DNA of 64,000 nt from Altererythrobacter sp. C41 (lineage in GTDB: Bacteria > Pseudomonadota > Alphaproteobacteria > Sphingomonadales > Sphingomonadaceae), in contig NZ_JAEVFE010000005.1 in the NCBI RefSeq assembly GCF_016803135.1, forward strand, positions 145,184 through 209,183, in the 5' to 3' direction. Under the pieces are notes generated by a model. That model did no database searches. It was not told the DNA's origin and saw only the letters and a program-made list of their open reading frames with translations. Of the stretch, positions 7,814 through 16,009 are shown piece by piece (within the stretch, counting starts at the first letter, position 1; every line of letters begins with the position of its first letter). A program made the translations under genes and the position numbers.

Positions 7814-9031
7814 ATGGCTACCGAAACCAAGACCGCCACGGCGACCGCAACCGATTTCGAGCTGACCCCGCCCGATCCGGTGCCGGACATCGCGCCCGAG
7901 AAGGCCGCCGGACTGGTGCCGGTGAGCGAGGAGAAGAAGTCCAAGCTGGACGAGAAGGTCGAGGCGTTCATCAGCGACCTCGTCGCCGAGGACGCGAATT
8001 CGCCCGCCTTCGGCCAGAAGGTCGACCAGATCACCAACATGGGCCGCAAGGAGATCATGGCGGCCTCGCAGCATTCCAATCGTTTCCTCGACCGCCCGGT
8101 GCGCGCGATGGACAAGGACGAGGGCGTGGGCGCCAACCTGGCCGAACTGCGCCGCACGGTGGAGGAGCTGGACCCTTCGCGCCGCGGCAAGCTGACCGGG
8201 CCGAAGAAGCTGCTCGGCATCATCCCCTTCGGCAACAAGCTGAACGACTATTTCCGCAGCTACCAGAGCGCGCAGACCCACATCCAGCAGATTCTCTCCA
8301 AGCTCGGCAACGGCAAGGACGAGCTGCTGATGGACAACGCCGCGATCGACGTCGAGCGCGCCAAGCTGTGGGAGGCGATGGGCAATCTGGAACAGATGAT
8401 CCACATCTCCAAGACGCTCGACGAGCGGCTGGAGGAGAAGGCCGCCGAGCTCGACGCGACCGACCCGGCCAAGGCCAAGGCGATCCGCGAAACCGCACTG
8501 TTCTACGTCCGCCAGCGCACGCAGGACCTGCTGACGCAGATGGCGGTTTCGGTGCAGGGCTACCTCGCGCTCGATCTGGTCAAGAAGAACAACGTCGAGC
8601 TGGTGAAGGGCGTCGACCGCGCCAGCACGACCACCGTCGGCGCGCTGCGCACGGCGGTGACGGTGAGCGAGGCGATGACCAACCAGCGGCTGGTGCTGCA
8701 GCAGATCACCGCGCTCAACGACACGACCGCAGGGATCATCGATTCGACCAGCACCATGCTGCGCGAGCAGACCGGCAAGATCCACGAGCAGGCCGCATCG
8801 AGCACGATCCCGCTCGAAACGCTGCAGCGCGCGTTCCAGAACATCTACGACACGATGGACGAGGTCGACACCTTCAAGCTGCGCGCGCTCGATTCGATGA
8901 AGCAGACGGTGACCGCGCTGAGCCAGGAGGTCGAGAAGTCGAAAGGCTATATCGCCCGCGCCGAAGGCCAGGCGCAGGCGCAGGCCAAGATCGGCTCCAG
9001 CGAACCGTCGCTGCTGACGCTCGATAGCTGA
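7814..9031 (+). CDS. TelA-family toxic anion resistance protein
   Basis: The 405-residue, helix-rich cytoplasmic protein is of the TelA/KlaA family, linked to tellurite, colicin or antimicrobial stress tolerance through an unknown mechanism. Recognisable blocks are IIPFGNKLNDYFRSYQSAQTHI, VERAKLWEAMGNLEQMI, AIRETALFYVRQRTQDLLTQMAVSVQGYLAL and the central NNVELVKGVDRASTTTVGALRTAV (shown here in part). Much of it is predicted coiled coil. The ATG at 7814 gives the family-length protein. It overlaps the next start by one base (TGATG), indicating a coupled three-gene unit. Confidence 0.9.
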   Translation: MATETKTATATATDFELTPPDPVPDIAPEKAAGLVPVSEEKKSKLDEKVEAFISDLVAEDANSPAFGQKVDQITNMGRKEIMAASQHSNRFLDRPVRAMDKDEGVGANLAELRRTVEELDPSRRGKLTGPKKLLGIIPFGNKLNDYFRSYQSAQTHIQQILSKLGNGKDELLMDNAAIDVERAKLWEAMGNLEQMIHISKTLDERLEEKAAELDATDPAKAKAIRETALFYVRQRTQDLLTQMAVSVQGYLALDLVKKNNVELVKGVDRASTTTVGALRTAVTVSEAMTNQRLVLQQITALNDTTAGIIDSTSTMLREQTGKIHEQAASSTIPLETLQRAFQNIYDTMDEVDTFKLRALDSMKQTVTALSQEVEKSKGYIARAEGQAQAQAKIGSSEPSLLTLDS

Positions 9032-9771
9032 TGCCCGACAGTACCCACGAGAGCGACGTGATCATGGCCGGCGCGCGGCGCTCGCTGGCCGAGAACCGCG
9101 CGGGCGGCTACCACCGGCGCGCCTCGATCGGGCGCGGATCGGCCGATCTCAAGTCCCGGCACCTGATCGGCAAGGTGAAGCGGATCGCGCTCGCCGTCGG
9201 CGGGATCGTGATCGCGGCGATGGTCGCCGGGCTGGTGATCGACGGGATCGGCTTTGCCGGCGTGATGGTCACCCTGCTGGCGATCGTCGCGGCGGTCTTC
9301 GTGTTCTCGGCTTTCCCGAAGATGAAGGTGCCCAAGCGGGCCGAGCTCAACAAGGGCGATACCCGGGAGATGGTCGGCCGCACCGAGCTGTGGCTCGAGC
9401 ACCAGCGTCCCGCCCTGCCCCCGCCGGCGGCGAAGATCGTCGACGACCTCGGCGTGCAGCTCGACGCGCTGGGCCTCCAGCTGGAGACGGTCGACCAGTC
9501 GCACCCCGCGGTGCGCGACGTGCGTCAGCTCGTCGGCGAGCATCTGCCGGAAATGATCGATTCCTACCGCAAGGTGCCGGCGCACCTCCGCGGCGAGAAG
9601 CGTGCGGGGGCGACGCCCGACGAGCAGCTTGCCGACGGCTTGGGCCGTATCAGCCGGGAGATCGACAGCGTCACGCGGCAGCTCGCCGACGGCGCGCTCG
9701 ACGATCTCGCCGTGCGCCACCGCTATCTCGACTACCGCTACGGCGAAGGCGCCACGAAGGACGAAGGCTGA
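9031..9771 (+). CDS. Conserved membrane protein linked to TelA
   Basis: The 246-residue product has a basic N terminus and two close hydrophobic segments (about residues 48-92: IALAVGGIVIAAMVAGLVI and a following span). A mostly helical soluble C-terminal region follows (about 115-240). No catalytic motif is seen. It overlaps both neighbours by one base (TGATG at each end), so its product is probably made with TelA and may anchor or partner it. It corresponds to the hypothetical protein often found beside telA in alphaproteobacteria. Function unknown. Confidence 0.75.
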   Translation: MPDSTHESDVIMAGARRSLAENRAGGYHRRASIGRGSADLKSRHLIGKVKRIALAVGGIVIAAMVAGLVIDGIGFAGVMVTLLAIVAAVFVFSAFPKMKVPKRAELNKGDTREMVGRTELWLEHQRPALPPPAAKIVDDLGVQLDALGLQLETVDQSHPAVRDVRQLVGEHLPEMIDSYRKVPAHLRGEKRAGATPDEQLADGLGRISREIDSVTRQLADGALDDLAVRHRYLDYRYGEGATKDEG

Positions 9772-10073
9772 TGCGCGTTGCGATTCCCCACGATCTTCCG
9801 CGCGAGACGGTGCGCGAGCGGCTGCGCAACCGCAGCCACGAGATGGCGGATCACATTCCCGGCGGCATGGCCGAAGTGACGACCGCCTGGCCCAGCGAGG
9901 ACAGCATGACCATGCGGGTCAGCGCCATGGGCCAGAACCTCGACGGCCGCGTCGATATCGAGGACGGCCAGCTCGTGTTCGAGATCGACCTGCCGCCCGC
10001 CCTCGGCTTCGTCGAACCGATGATCGCCAACGCCGTGCGCCAGCAGGGGCACAAGCTGCTGACGAAGGACTAG
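9771..10073 (+). CDS. Polyhydroxyalkanoic acid system (PHA granule-type) family protein
   Basis: This 100-residue soluble protein resembles the small PHA_gran_rgn family. It carries the pattern RNRSHEMADHIPGGMAEV, then MRVSAMGQNLDGRVDIEDG and the terminal LPPALGFVEPMIANAVRQQG. The family is named for association with PHA granules, but many members occur without PHA genes and none are seen here. It is the last gene of the TelA trio, overlapping by TGATG. A stress-linked role with TelA is inferred only from the arrangement. Confidence 0.7.
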   Translation: MRVAIPHDLPRETVRERLRNRSHEMADHIPGGMAEVTTAWPSEDSMTMRVSAMGQNLDGRVDIEDGQLVFEIDLPPALGFVEPMIANAVRQQGHKLLTKD

Positions 10074-10177
10074 AGCCGGCCGATATTCAGAGGTTTGGCG
10101 TGTCGTCGCCGGTCGGCACCGGATGTGCGCGGGGATCGATCCGCAGGGCTCTTGCCCATTCGATGGCCCAACGCTTT

Positions 10178-10248
10178 GTCATCCCCGCGAAAGCGGGGAT
10201 CCAGGGCGCGGCCGTTCCTCCGTGGATTCCCGCGTGCGCGGGAATGAC
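10178..10248. repeat. REP-like intergenic palindromic element
   Basis: Two GC-rich hairpins, CCCCGCGAAAGCGGGG and TTCCCGCGTGCGCGGGAA, are flanked by GTCAT and ATGAC, making the 71-bp element an overall inverted repeat. This matches the dispersed element in many proteobacteria whose translated frames read VIPAKAGIQ. It lies between two convergent genes (the TelA trio and the guanylyltransferase) and may act as a bidirectional transcription barrier. Confidence 0.8.
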
Positions 10249-10332
10249 AGAAGGGGGACGTGCCGCCGCGTTGAGCTGAGCCGCCATTTCGCAAGCCCTC
10301 GTGGCGGGATGTCGATTGGTTCTAAGACGGGC

Positions 10333-11361
10333 TCAGCCGCTCGCGCCGCCGAGCTTGCCGACCTTCTGTGCGCCCGACGCGCTCATCACCAGCACCTCGT
10401 CGCCGTCGACCACCACGATCACGTCCTCGAGCCCGATGCACGAGACGCGCGGGCCGTCGCTGTCGACCATGACGTTGCGACAGTCGACCAGCTCGGCCGC
10501 TCCGCGCACGACATTACCGGCTTCGCCCACTTCCCGCGCCTCGCGCAGCGCGACCCAGTTGCCGATGTCCGACCAGCCCATGTCGACCGGCACGAGCGCC
10601 GCGCGGCCGGTGTTCTCCATCACCGCGTAATCGATCGATTCCGCCTCGATCCCGGCGAACACCGAGGCCGAGGGATGGAACCGTGCGCCGTGTTCCGATC
10701 CGCGGGCCACGGCTTCCCGCGCGGCTTCGGCCATCGCCGGGCGGTGGTGCGCCAGCTCCTCCAGGAACGTCCCCGCCCGAAACGCGAAGATGCCGCCGTT
10801 CCAGCTGAATTCGCCCGAGGCGAGGAAGTCGCGCGCCAGCGCCTCGTTCGGCTTCTCGACGAAACGCGCCACGTCGTAGCCGCCGTCGATAACCGCGCCG
10901 CGCTGGATATAGCCGTAACCGGTCTCCGGCCGGTCGGGCGCGATGCCGAAGGCGACGAGACGGCCGCGCCCGGCGAGCGCCACGGCGGCGTCCACCGCCG
11001 CGAGGAAGGCGTGAGTGTCGGCGATATAGTGGTCGCTCGGGCAGACCAGCATGATCGCATCCTCCGGCAGCAGCGCCGCCGCGAGCGCGATGGCAGGCGC
11101 GGTGTTCCGCCCCTCCGGCTCCACCACGATCCGCATGCCCGGCTGTCCCTGCGCCTCGACAAGATCGAGATGCCGCGCCCCCGTCACGACCATCGGCGGC
11201 GCGAACCGCGCCCTGTCGTGGCACCGGGCCAGCGTGGCTTCGAACAGCGATTGCTCGCCCAGCAGGCGCAGGAAGGGCTTGGGGCGGTCGGCGCGGCTTC
11301 GCGGCCAGAGCCGCGTTCCGCTCCCGCCGCACAGGATCACCGGATGGATGCCGTCGGTCAT
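10333..11361 (-). CDS. Mannose-1-phosphate guanylyltransferase
   Basis: The enzyme makes GDP-mannose from GTP and mannose-1-phosphate for polysaccharide synthesis. The 342-residue product has the nucleotidyltransferase motif ILCGGSGTRLWPRSR (about residues 9-23), the KPFLRLLGEQSLF block, VCPSDHYI with the metal-binding Asp (about 106-113), GYGYIQRG, FVEKPNEA and the VDMGWSDIGNW signature (about 264-274). It lacks the C-terminal isomerase domain of the bifunctional ManC/AlgA type. No other sugar genes are adjacent. Confidence 0.93.
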   Translation of the reverse strand: MTDGIHPVILCGGSGTRLWPRSRADRPKPFLRLLGEQSLFEATLARCHDRARFAPPMVVTGARHLDLVEAQGQPGMRIVVEPEGRNTAPAIALAAALLPEDAIMLVCPSDHYIADTHAFLAAVDAAVALAGRGRLVAFGIAPDRPETGYGYIQRGAVIDGGYDVARFVEKPNEALARDFLASGEFSWNGGIFAFRAGTFLEELAHHRPAMAEAAREAVARGSEHGARFHPSASVFAGIEAESIDYAVMENTGRAALVPVDMGWSDIGNWVALREAREVGEAGNVVRGAAELVDCRNVMVDSDGPRVSCIGLEDVIVVVDGDEVLVMSASGAQKVGKLGGASG

Positions 11362-11432
11362 GCGTGCCCGTCATTCACCAGCTTGCGCGGCAGGGCAAGG
11401 CTCAGCACCCGCCCGGTGCCCGTGTGTCCCGA

Positions 11433-12146
11433 TCAGAACCACCGTTGCCGCCAGTAGAACGGGGCCGGAACGGGGTTGCCCTGCGCATCGGTCGCGGGGC
11501 GGAAACGCAGCCGCTCGACCACCAGACGGCAGGTGATCCGGTCCGCTTCGGGGTCGGGGCTCGGGCGGTAGACCGTGCAGTTCGATGCGCGCCCGTCGAC
11601 CCCGACGACCACTCGCACGATCACCTCGGTTCCGCGGCGCGCCGCGCGACCGCCCTCGGGCACCGGGTAGTCGCCCGCGTCGTCGATCGAACCCGCAATG
11701 TGCTCGGGCTTGGTCACCGCCCCGTCGCCCTGGCCGCTGCCGCCCTGTCCGCTGCCGGTCCCCTCGCCGCCGGCACCGGTCCCCGACCCGCTCTCGCTCG
11801 CGCCCGAACTATCGGCGCTGCCGGTCGACGAAGCGCGCGGAGCCGGCACCGGCCGAGGCACCGGGATCGGCGGGTCGGGCGCCGCGACCTCCCGCGGCAC
11901 CGCCTCGCGCCCCTCCTCGCCCGAAGCGCCGGCGTCGGGCTCGGCCGCAGGTTCGGGTTCCTCGGGCGGGGCCGTGATCGTGACCGTAACCGCCTCGACC
12001 ACCTGCCGCTCGACCGCGCCGGTAAGATCGGGCGCGAACGCCTTCGCGAGCCCGTAGATCGCCAGCACGTGCAGCAGCGCGATCAGCGCCAGCGTGCCGA
12101 AGCGAGGCCTGCGGCGCGAAGTGAAGGAGGAGCCGGTCCCGATCAT
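11433..12146 (-). CDS. TonB-family energy transducer-like protein
   Basis: The 237-residue protein has the TonB layout. It has a short cytoplasmic start, one membrane helix (LALIALLHVLAIYGLAKAF, about residues 18-36), a long Pro/Glu/Gly-rich periplasmic linker (about 60-150) and a C-terminal TonB domain with VIVRVVVGVDGRASNC and VVERLRFRPATDAQGNPV. The ATG at 12146 removes an unlikely N-terminal extension. It lies just downstream of a TonB-dependent receptor but is separated from it by a terminator. ExbB and ExbD are not in the window. Confidence 0.85.
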   Translation of the reverse strand: MIGTGSSFTSRRRPRFGTLALIALLHVLAIYGLAKAFAPDLTGAVERQVVEAVTVTITAPPEEPEPAAEPDAGASGEEGREAVPREVAAPDPPIPVPRPVPAPRASSTGSADSSGASESGSGTGAGGEGTGSGQGGSGQGDGAVTKPEHIAGSIDDAGDYPVPEGGRAARRGTEVIVRVVVGVDGRASNCTVYRPSPDPEADRITCRLVVERLRFRPATDAQGNPVPAPFYWRQRWF

Positions 12147-12225
12147 CCCGCGGATTAGAACACCTCCCTCGCGCCCTGCGTTCCCCTTGCAAAAGCATAA
12201 CCGACCATGCGCCGCGCCCGGGCAT

Positions 12226-12266
12226 AAAAAAGCGGCGGCGCTCCTTTCGGAACGCCGCCGCCTTTT
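12226..12266 (-). terminator. Rho-independent terminator after the siderophore-type receptor
   Basis: On the minus strand a GC stem (GGCGGCGTTCC, loop GAAA, GGAGCGCCGCC) is followed by TTTTTT. It lies 22 bases after the receptor stop and separates it from the TonB-like gene. Confidence 0.9.
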
Positions 12267-12287
12267 CAACGGTGCTGGATCGGTTCG

Positions 12288-14831
12288 TCAGTAGCCGACG
12301 ACGAGCGAGATGCTCGCTGCGCGCGGCGCGCCGATCTGCGCGAAGGGCACGCTGTCGAGCGAGCCGCCGTAGTAACCGACGTAGAGCTCGTCGAACAGGT
12401 TGGTGACGTTGAACTGGAGCGCCGCTTCCTTGCCCGGCGCGAACTCGCCGAGAGTGTAGCGCACGTCGAGGTCGACCAGCGTGTAGGACGGCACCGTGGT
12501 GTCGTTCAGGTCGTTGACGAAGCGCTTGCCCGTGTACTTGACCTGCGCACCGAATTCGACCGGGCCGAAGTTGATCTGACCACGCGCACCGACCGTGTAC
12601 TTGGCCGAGCCGCTCTCGCGGCTCCCCGCGGTGGGAAGATAGTAGTCTTGACCGACCGTGGCGACGGTGCAACCGAACTGCGCCGGATCGGGCATACCCT
12701 CATCGTCGAGGCCGCACTGGCCGCCCAGAACGTCGTCCTTGATCTCGGAGTTGTTGAACGAGCCGAACACGTAGAGCAGCGTGTTCGGAGTCGGGCTCCA
12801 GGCCACCGAGCCGTCGATGCCGTATTTGTCCACCCGGCCGAGGTTCCGGTAAAGGGTCTCGTCCAGGATCGGATCGTAGGCCGACGCAAGCCGGTTGTTG
12901 TAGCGCGTGTACCAGCCGGCGATCTGCGCCGTCAGGTTGTTGCCCAAGCCGTACCGCAGGCCGACGTCGAAGCTGTCGGTCGTTTCCGGAACCGGCTGCG
13001 ATTCACGAACGTCGGCCAGGAAGAGCGAGTCGTAGAGCGGATCGGTGCCGGGCACCGAAAGGCCCTTGGCATAGTTCGCGAACAGCGAGACGTTCCCGAA
13101 GTCGTAGGTCAGCCCGATGTTCGGGAGCAGCTTGTCGTACTTGTAGGTACGCGTCTGCGGCGGCGCATTTTCCGGATTGGCCGCTTCGTAAGCAGCCGTG
13201 TCCTGATTGCCGAGGCAGTCGACGAAGCCCGACGCCGAGGTCGTGAAGCAGTTCTGGTTCAGCTCGCGCTTGAAGAACGGGAGCCGCAGCCCGGCCACGA
13301 CGCCGAGCGGACCGAACGTGCCGCTATATTCGCCCGATACCTGATTGAGGATGGCGTAGGACAGGCGGTCGCGCTTGTTCAGCGCATAGCCGTCCGAGGT
13401 CAGGACCGGATCGTTCATCGGGAACACGTCGAACGGCTCGCCACTCGCGCGCAGGAAGCCCGTCTGGCCCGTCTGCCGGTGACGCGCGTGGTCGAGCGTG
13501 TATGCCAGGCGGACGCGGTGATCGTCGTTGATGTCGTAGATCAGGTTCGCGATGACACCGTAGCGATCGGTGCGCGTCTGGCTGGGGTCGATACCGGCCA
13601 CGCGATCCTCCAGATCGCCGTCACCGTTGAGGTCCATGCCGTAGTAGTAACCGCCACCGATGAAGCCGGTGTACTGCACGCCGCCGATCGTCTGGAAACC
13701 TTCGCGAAGATCTTCCACGCCGCCGCCATTTGCCTTGACGTACTGGAAGCTCGGATCGACCGTGAGGGTCAAACCGTCCGACAGGGTGAAACGCGACGAA
13801 CCGCGGATGTTGCCGGTGTTCGACGGGTTGTAGCGCCGGTCGAATTCCGCGCCGCAGCCGTTCCGGTCATCATATTGCTCGGCGACGCCAGCTGTGCCCT
13901 CGCCGAAACCGCCGCCCAACTGGCCAGCCGGAATCGTGCAGGGATAGTTGATTTCGTAAAACCGGTCGCGGCCTTCGCCGTTCTGCACCATCTCCTTGAG
14001 ATCGAGCACGTCGAACGAGCCGAAGAAGTTGTTGCGGTTCTCGTTGTAGTGACCGGCCACGGAGATGAAGTCGCCGTTCGAGCCGATCTCCTGATAGAGG
14101 CGGCCGTTGTACTGCTGCTTGCGGACTTCGCCGTAGTTGTTGAACGGATTGTCGTAGCGGGTCCACGACGCCGAAACGAAGGCGCGCGTGCCGAAGCCGG
14201 TGATGTCGCCGGTGTCGACCATGCCGAACGCACGAACGTAGGGGCGGTCGCCGGCGCCTTCGGCGAGAATGTTGCCGTAGCTCGCCGTCGCGACGACGCC
14301 GAACGTTTCGCCGGGAACCCGCGTGCGCAGGTTCACCGTGCCGCCGGTCGCGGACGCGGTCGGGCTGTCGACGTCGGTCACGCCGAGGTTGACATTGACC
14401 TGCTCGAGAATCTCGGGGTCGATCTGCTGGTTGGTGTAGAGCGCGTAGTTGCCCGAGTCATTGAGCGGCAGGCCGTCGAGGGTCTGCGACACGCGATCGG
14501 CGCCGAAGCCGCGGATGGTGAAACCACCGCCGCCCGAACCCCAGGGATCGTTGTTCTGGAAGCTGACGCCCGGAACGAGGTTGATGATGTCGTTCACGGT
14601 CTGGCCGGGGCGCTGACGCCGGATCACTTCCTCGGTCAGCACCTGCTTCGCCTTCGGCGTGTTGGGCACATCGACACCGCCGACGTCGGAGTCGCGCGTG
14701 CCGGTCACGATGATGACGTCGTCATTCTCGAAGTCGACGGAGCCGGTGGACTGGGCATGTGCCGTGGAGGGCATCACGGCCGCGGCGGAAAGGCTGACGA
14801 CGCTGGCAGCCAGGAGATACTTGAGCTTCAT
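12288..14831 (-). CDS. TonB-dependent outer-membrane receptor (siderophore type)
   Basis: The 847-residue protein is a ligand-gated outer-membrane barrel. It has a signal peptide ending STAHA (about residues 22-26) and a TonB box-like DDVIIVTGTR. The plug domain includes INLVPGVSFQ, GFTIRGFGADRVSQTLDGLP and the ASATGGTVNLRTR motif. A long beta-barrel ends in VVGY with the terminal aromatic residue. Paired Cys residues in extracellular-loop regions suggest disulfides. The plug resembles Fe-siderophore and oligosaccharide receptors; the ligand is unknown. It is probably transcribed alone. Confidence 0.92.
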   Translation of the reverse strand: MKLKYLLAASVVSLSAAAVMPSTAHAQSTGSVDFENDDVIIVTGTRDSDVGGVDVPNTPKAKQVLTEEVIRRQRPGQTVNDIINLVPGVSFQNNDPWGSGGGGFTIRGFGADRVSQTLDGLPLNDSGNYALYTNQQIDPEILEQVNVNLGVTDVDSPTASATGGTVNLRTRVPGETFGVVATASYGNILAEGAGDRPYVRAFGMVDTGDITGFGTRAFVSASWTRYDNPFNNYGEVRKQQYNGRLYQEIGSNGDFISVAGHYNENRNNFFGSFDVLDLKEMVQNGEGRDRFYEINYPCTIPAGQLGGGFGEGTAGVAEQYDDRNGCGAEFDRRYNPSNTGNIRGSSRFTLSDGLTLTVDPSFQYVKANGGGVEDLREGFQTIGGVQYTGFIGGGYYYGMDLNGDGDLEDRVAGIDPSQTRTDRYGVIANLIYDINDDHRVRLAYTLDHARHRQTGQTGFLRASGEPFDVFPMNDPVLTSDGYALNKRDRLSYAILNQVSGEYSGTFGPLGVVAGLRLPFFKRELNQNCFTTSASGFVDCLGNQDTAAYEAANPENAPPQTRTYKYDKLLPNIGLTYDFGNVSLFANYAKGLSVPGTDPLYDSLFLADVRESQPVPETTDSFDVGLRYGLGNNLTAQIAGWYTRYNNRLASAYDPILDETLYRNLGRVDKYGIDGSVAWSPTPNTLLYVFGSFNNSEIKDDVLGGQCGLDDEGMPDPAQFGCTVATVGQDYYLPTAGSRESGSAKYTVGARGQINFGPVEFGAQVKYTGKRFVNDLNDTTVPSYTLVDLDVRYTLGEFAPGKEAALQFNVTNLFDELYVGYYGGSLDSVPFAQIGAPRAASISLVVGY

Positions 14832-14970
14832 GAAAACGATCCCTTCGGTGAGGCTCGGTTGCGGGGGTGGAAACGGATGTCGGGCCGATAGGCACGAACC
14901 GCGACGCTAGGAAGTCGCTTTTGTTACCAAATAGTGACAGTCCAGCACCTTACGCCGCCGCCGCCGCGGC

Positions 14971-14992
14971 AATCCGCGAAAAAGCGCGGATT
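14971..14992. promoter_or_regulatory. Perfect inverted repeat between the receptor and the oxygenase gene
   Basis: AATCCGCG (14971-14978) and CGCGGATT (14985-14992) flank an A-rich 6-base loop. It lies 140 bases upstream of the receptor start and 78 bases after the oxygenase stop. No T-run follows on the minus strand, so it may be a weak terminator of the oxygenase unit or an operator for the receptor. The sequence does not decide. Confidence 0.4.
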
Positions 14993-15069
14993 CACTGGGG
15001 TTTCGCGCTGTTGCTGCAATGCAACATCATGGGAGATTTTGCGATCCGGTGGAAAACCGGGCGCCGATT

Positions 15070-15999
15070 TCAGACGAGATTGATCTCGCGCAGCCGCTGC
15101 ATCAGGAAATCGTGGCTCGATATCGGGGCGGGGGCCGCCTCGTCCGAGTCGGGGTCGATGCAGCTTTCCAGCGTCTCGATCGTGAAGTCGGGCCGGAAGT
15201 GGAGGAAGAACGGCATCGAGTAGCGGGAGCGATAGGCCGCCTCGCCGCGTGGGTTGACCACCCGGTGAGTGGTCGAGCGGAGCGTGCCGTTGGTCAGCCG
15301 GTCGAGCATGTCGCCGATGTTCACCACCAGCGCGCCTTCCGGAACCTCGATCGCCTTCCATTCGCCGCTCGCGGTGAGCAGCTCGAGCCCCGCTTCCTCG
15401 GCGCCGAGCAGCAGGGTGATCGTGTTGATGTCGCCATGCGCGGCGGCACGGATCGCGCCCTCGGCATCGGCGCCGGTCAGCGGCGGGTAGTGCAGCAGGC
15501 GCATGACGGAGTTGCCGTCCTCCACCGTTCTCGCGAACCAGTCCTGCGGCAGACCCAGGTGGAGCGCGATCGCCTCCAGCACGCGTGCGCCGGCTGTCTC
15601 GAACGCGGTGTAGAGCGCCTCGAAGGTCTCGCGGAACCCGGCGATCTCGGTCGGCCAGAGGTTCGGCGCCATGTATTCGGCGAGCGGATGACCCTCGGGC
15701 AACGAGCGGCCGACGTGCCAGAATTCCTTCAGGTCATGGACCGAAGCGTCCTTGGCCTTCTCGGTTCCGAACGGGGTATAGCCGCGCGCGCCGCCGCCGC
15801 CGGGGATGTGATAGGCGCGCTTGACCTCGTCCGGCAGGGCGAAGAACGCCTTGGAGAGGTCTTCCGCCTTCGCGATCAGGTCGGCCGGGATGCCGTGGTC
15901 GCGGATCACCGCGAAGCCGTATTCCTCGAAGCTGCGCCCGATCTCTTCCGAAACTTCGGACAGCGGGCGGGCGATGGAAACGGAAGCGATCTCGGACAT
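15070..15999 (-). CDS. Isopenicillin-N-synthase-family 2-oxoglutarate/Fe(II) oxygenase
   Basis: The 309-residue enzyme is a cytosolic non-heme iron oxygenase. The N-terminal DIOX_N part holds GFAVIRDHGIP (about residues 28-38) and ARGYTPFGTEKAKD. The catalytic core has HGDINTITLLLG supplying the His and Asp iron ligands (about 188-199), TTHRVVNP with the second His, and RYSMPFFLHF with the Arg/Ser that bind the oxoacid. It follows the nucleoside transporter gene with only 10 bases between, so they form one operon. A nucleoside or base-derived substrate is a guess from that pairing alone. Confidence 0.88.
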   Translation of the reverse strand: MSEIASVSIARPLSEVSEEIGRSFEEYGFAVIRDHGIPADLIAKAEDLSKAFFALPDEVKRAYHIPGGGGARGYTPFGTEKAKDASVHDLKEFWHVGRSLPEGHPLAEYMAPNLWPTEIAGFRETFEALYTAFETAGARVLEAIALHLGLPQDWFARTVEDGNSVMRLLHYPPLTGADAEGAIRAAAHGDINTITLLLGAEEAGLELLTASGEWKAIEVPEGALVVNIGDMLDRLTNGTLRSTTHRVVNPRGEAAYRSRYSMPFFLHFRPDFTIETLESCIDPDSDEAAPAPISSHDFLMQRLREINLV

Positions 16000-16009
16000 G
16001 TGCTGCGAC

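Noticed and set aside
10178..10248. CRISPR array
   Set aside because: There are only two unequal palindromes and no regularly spaced repeats or spacers. It matches a dispersed intergenic element.
12648..14891. 747-codon plus-strand frame opposite the first TonB receptor
   Set aside because: The antisense frame has no recognisable domain, while the minus-strand receptor has signal peptide, plug and barrel motifs.
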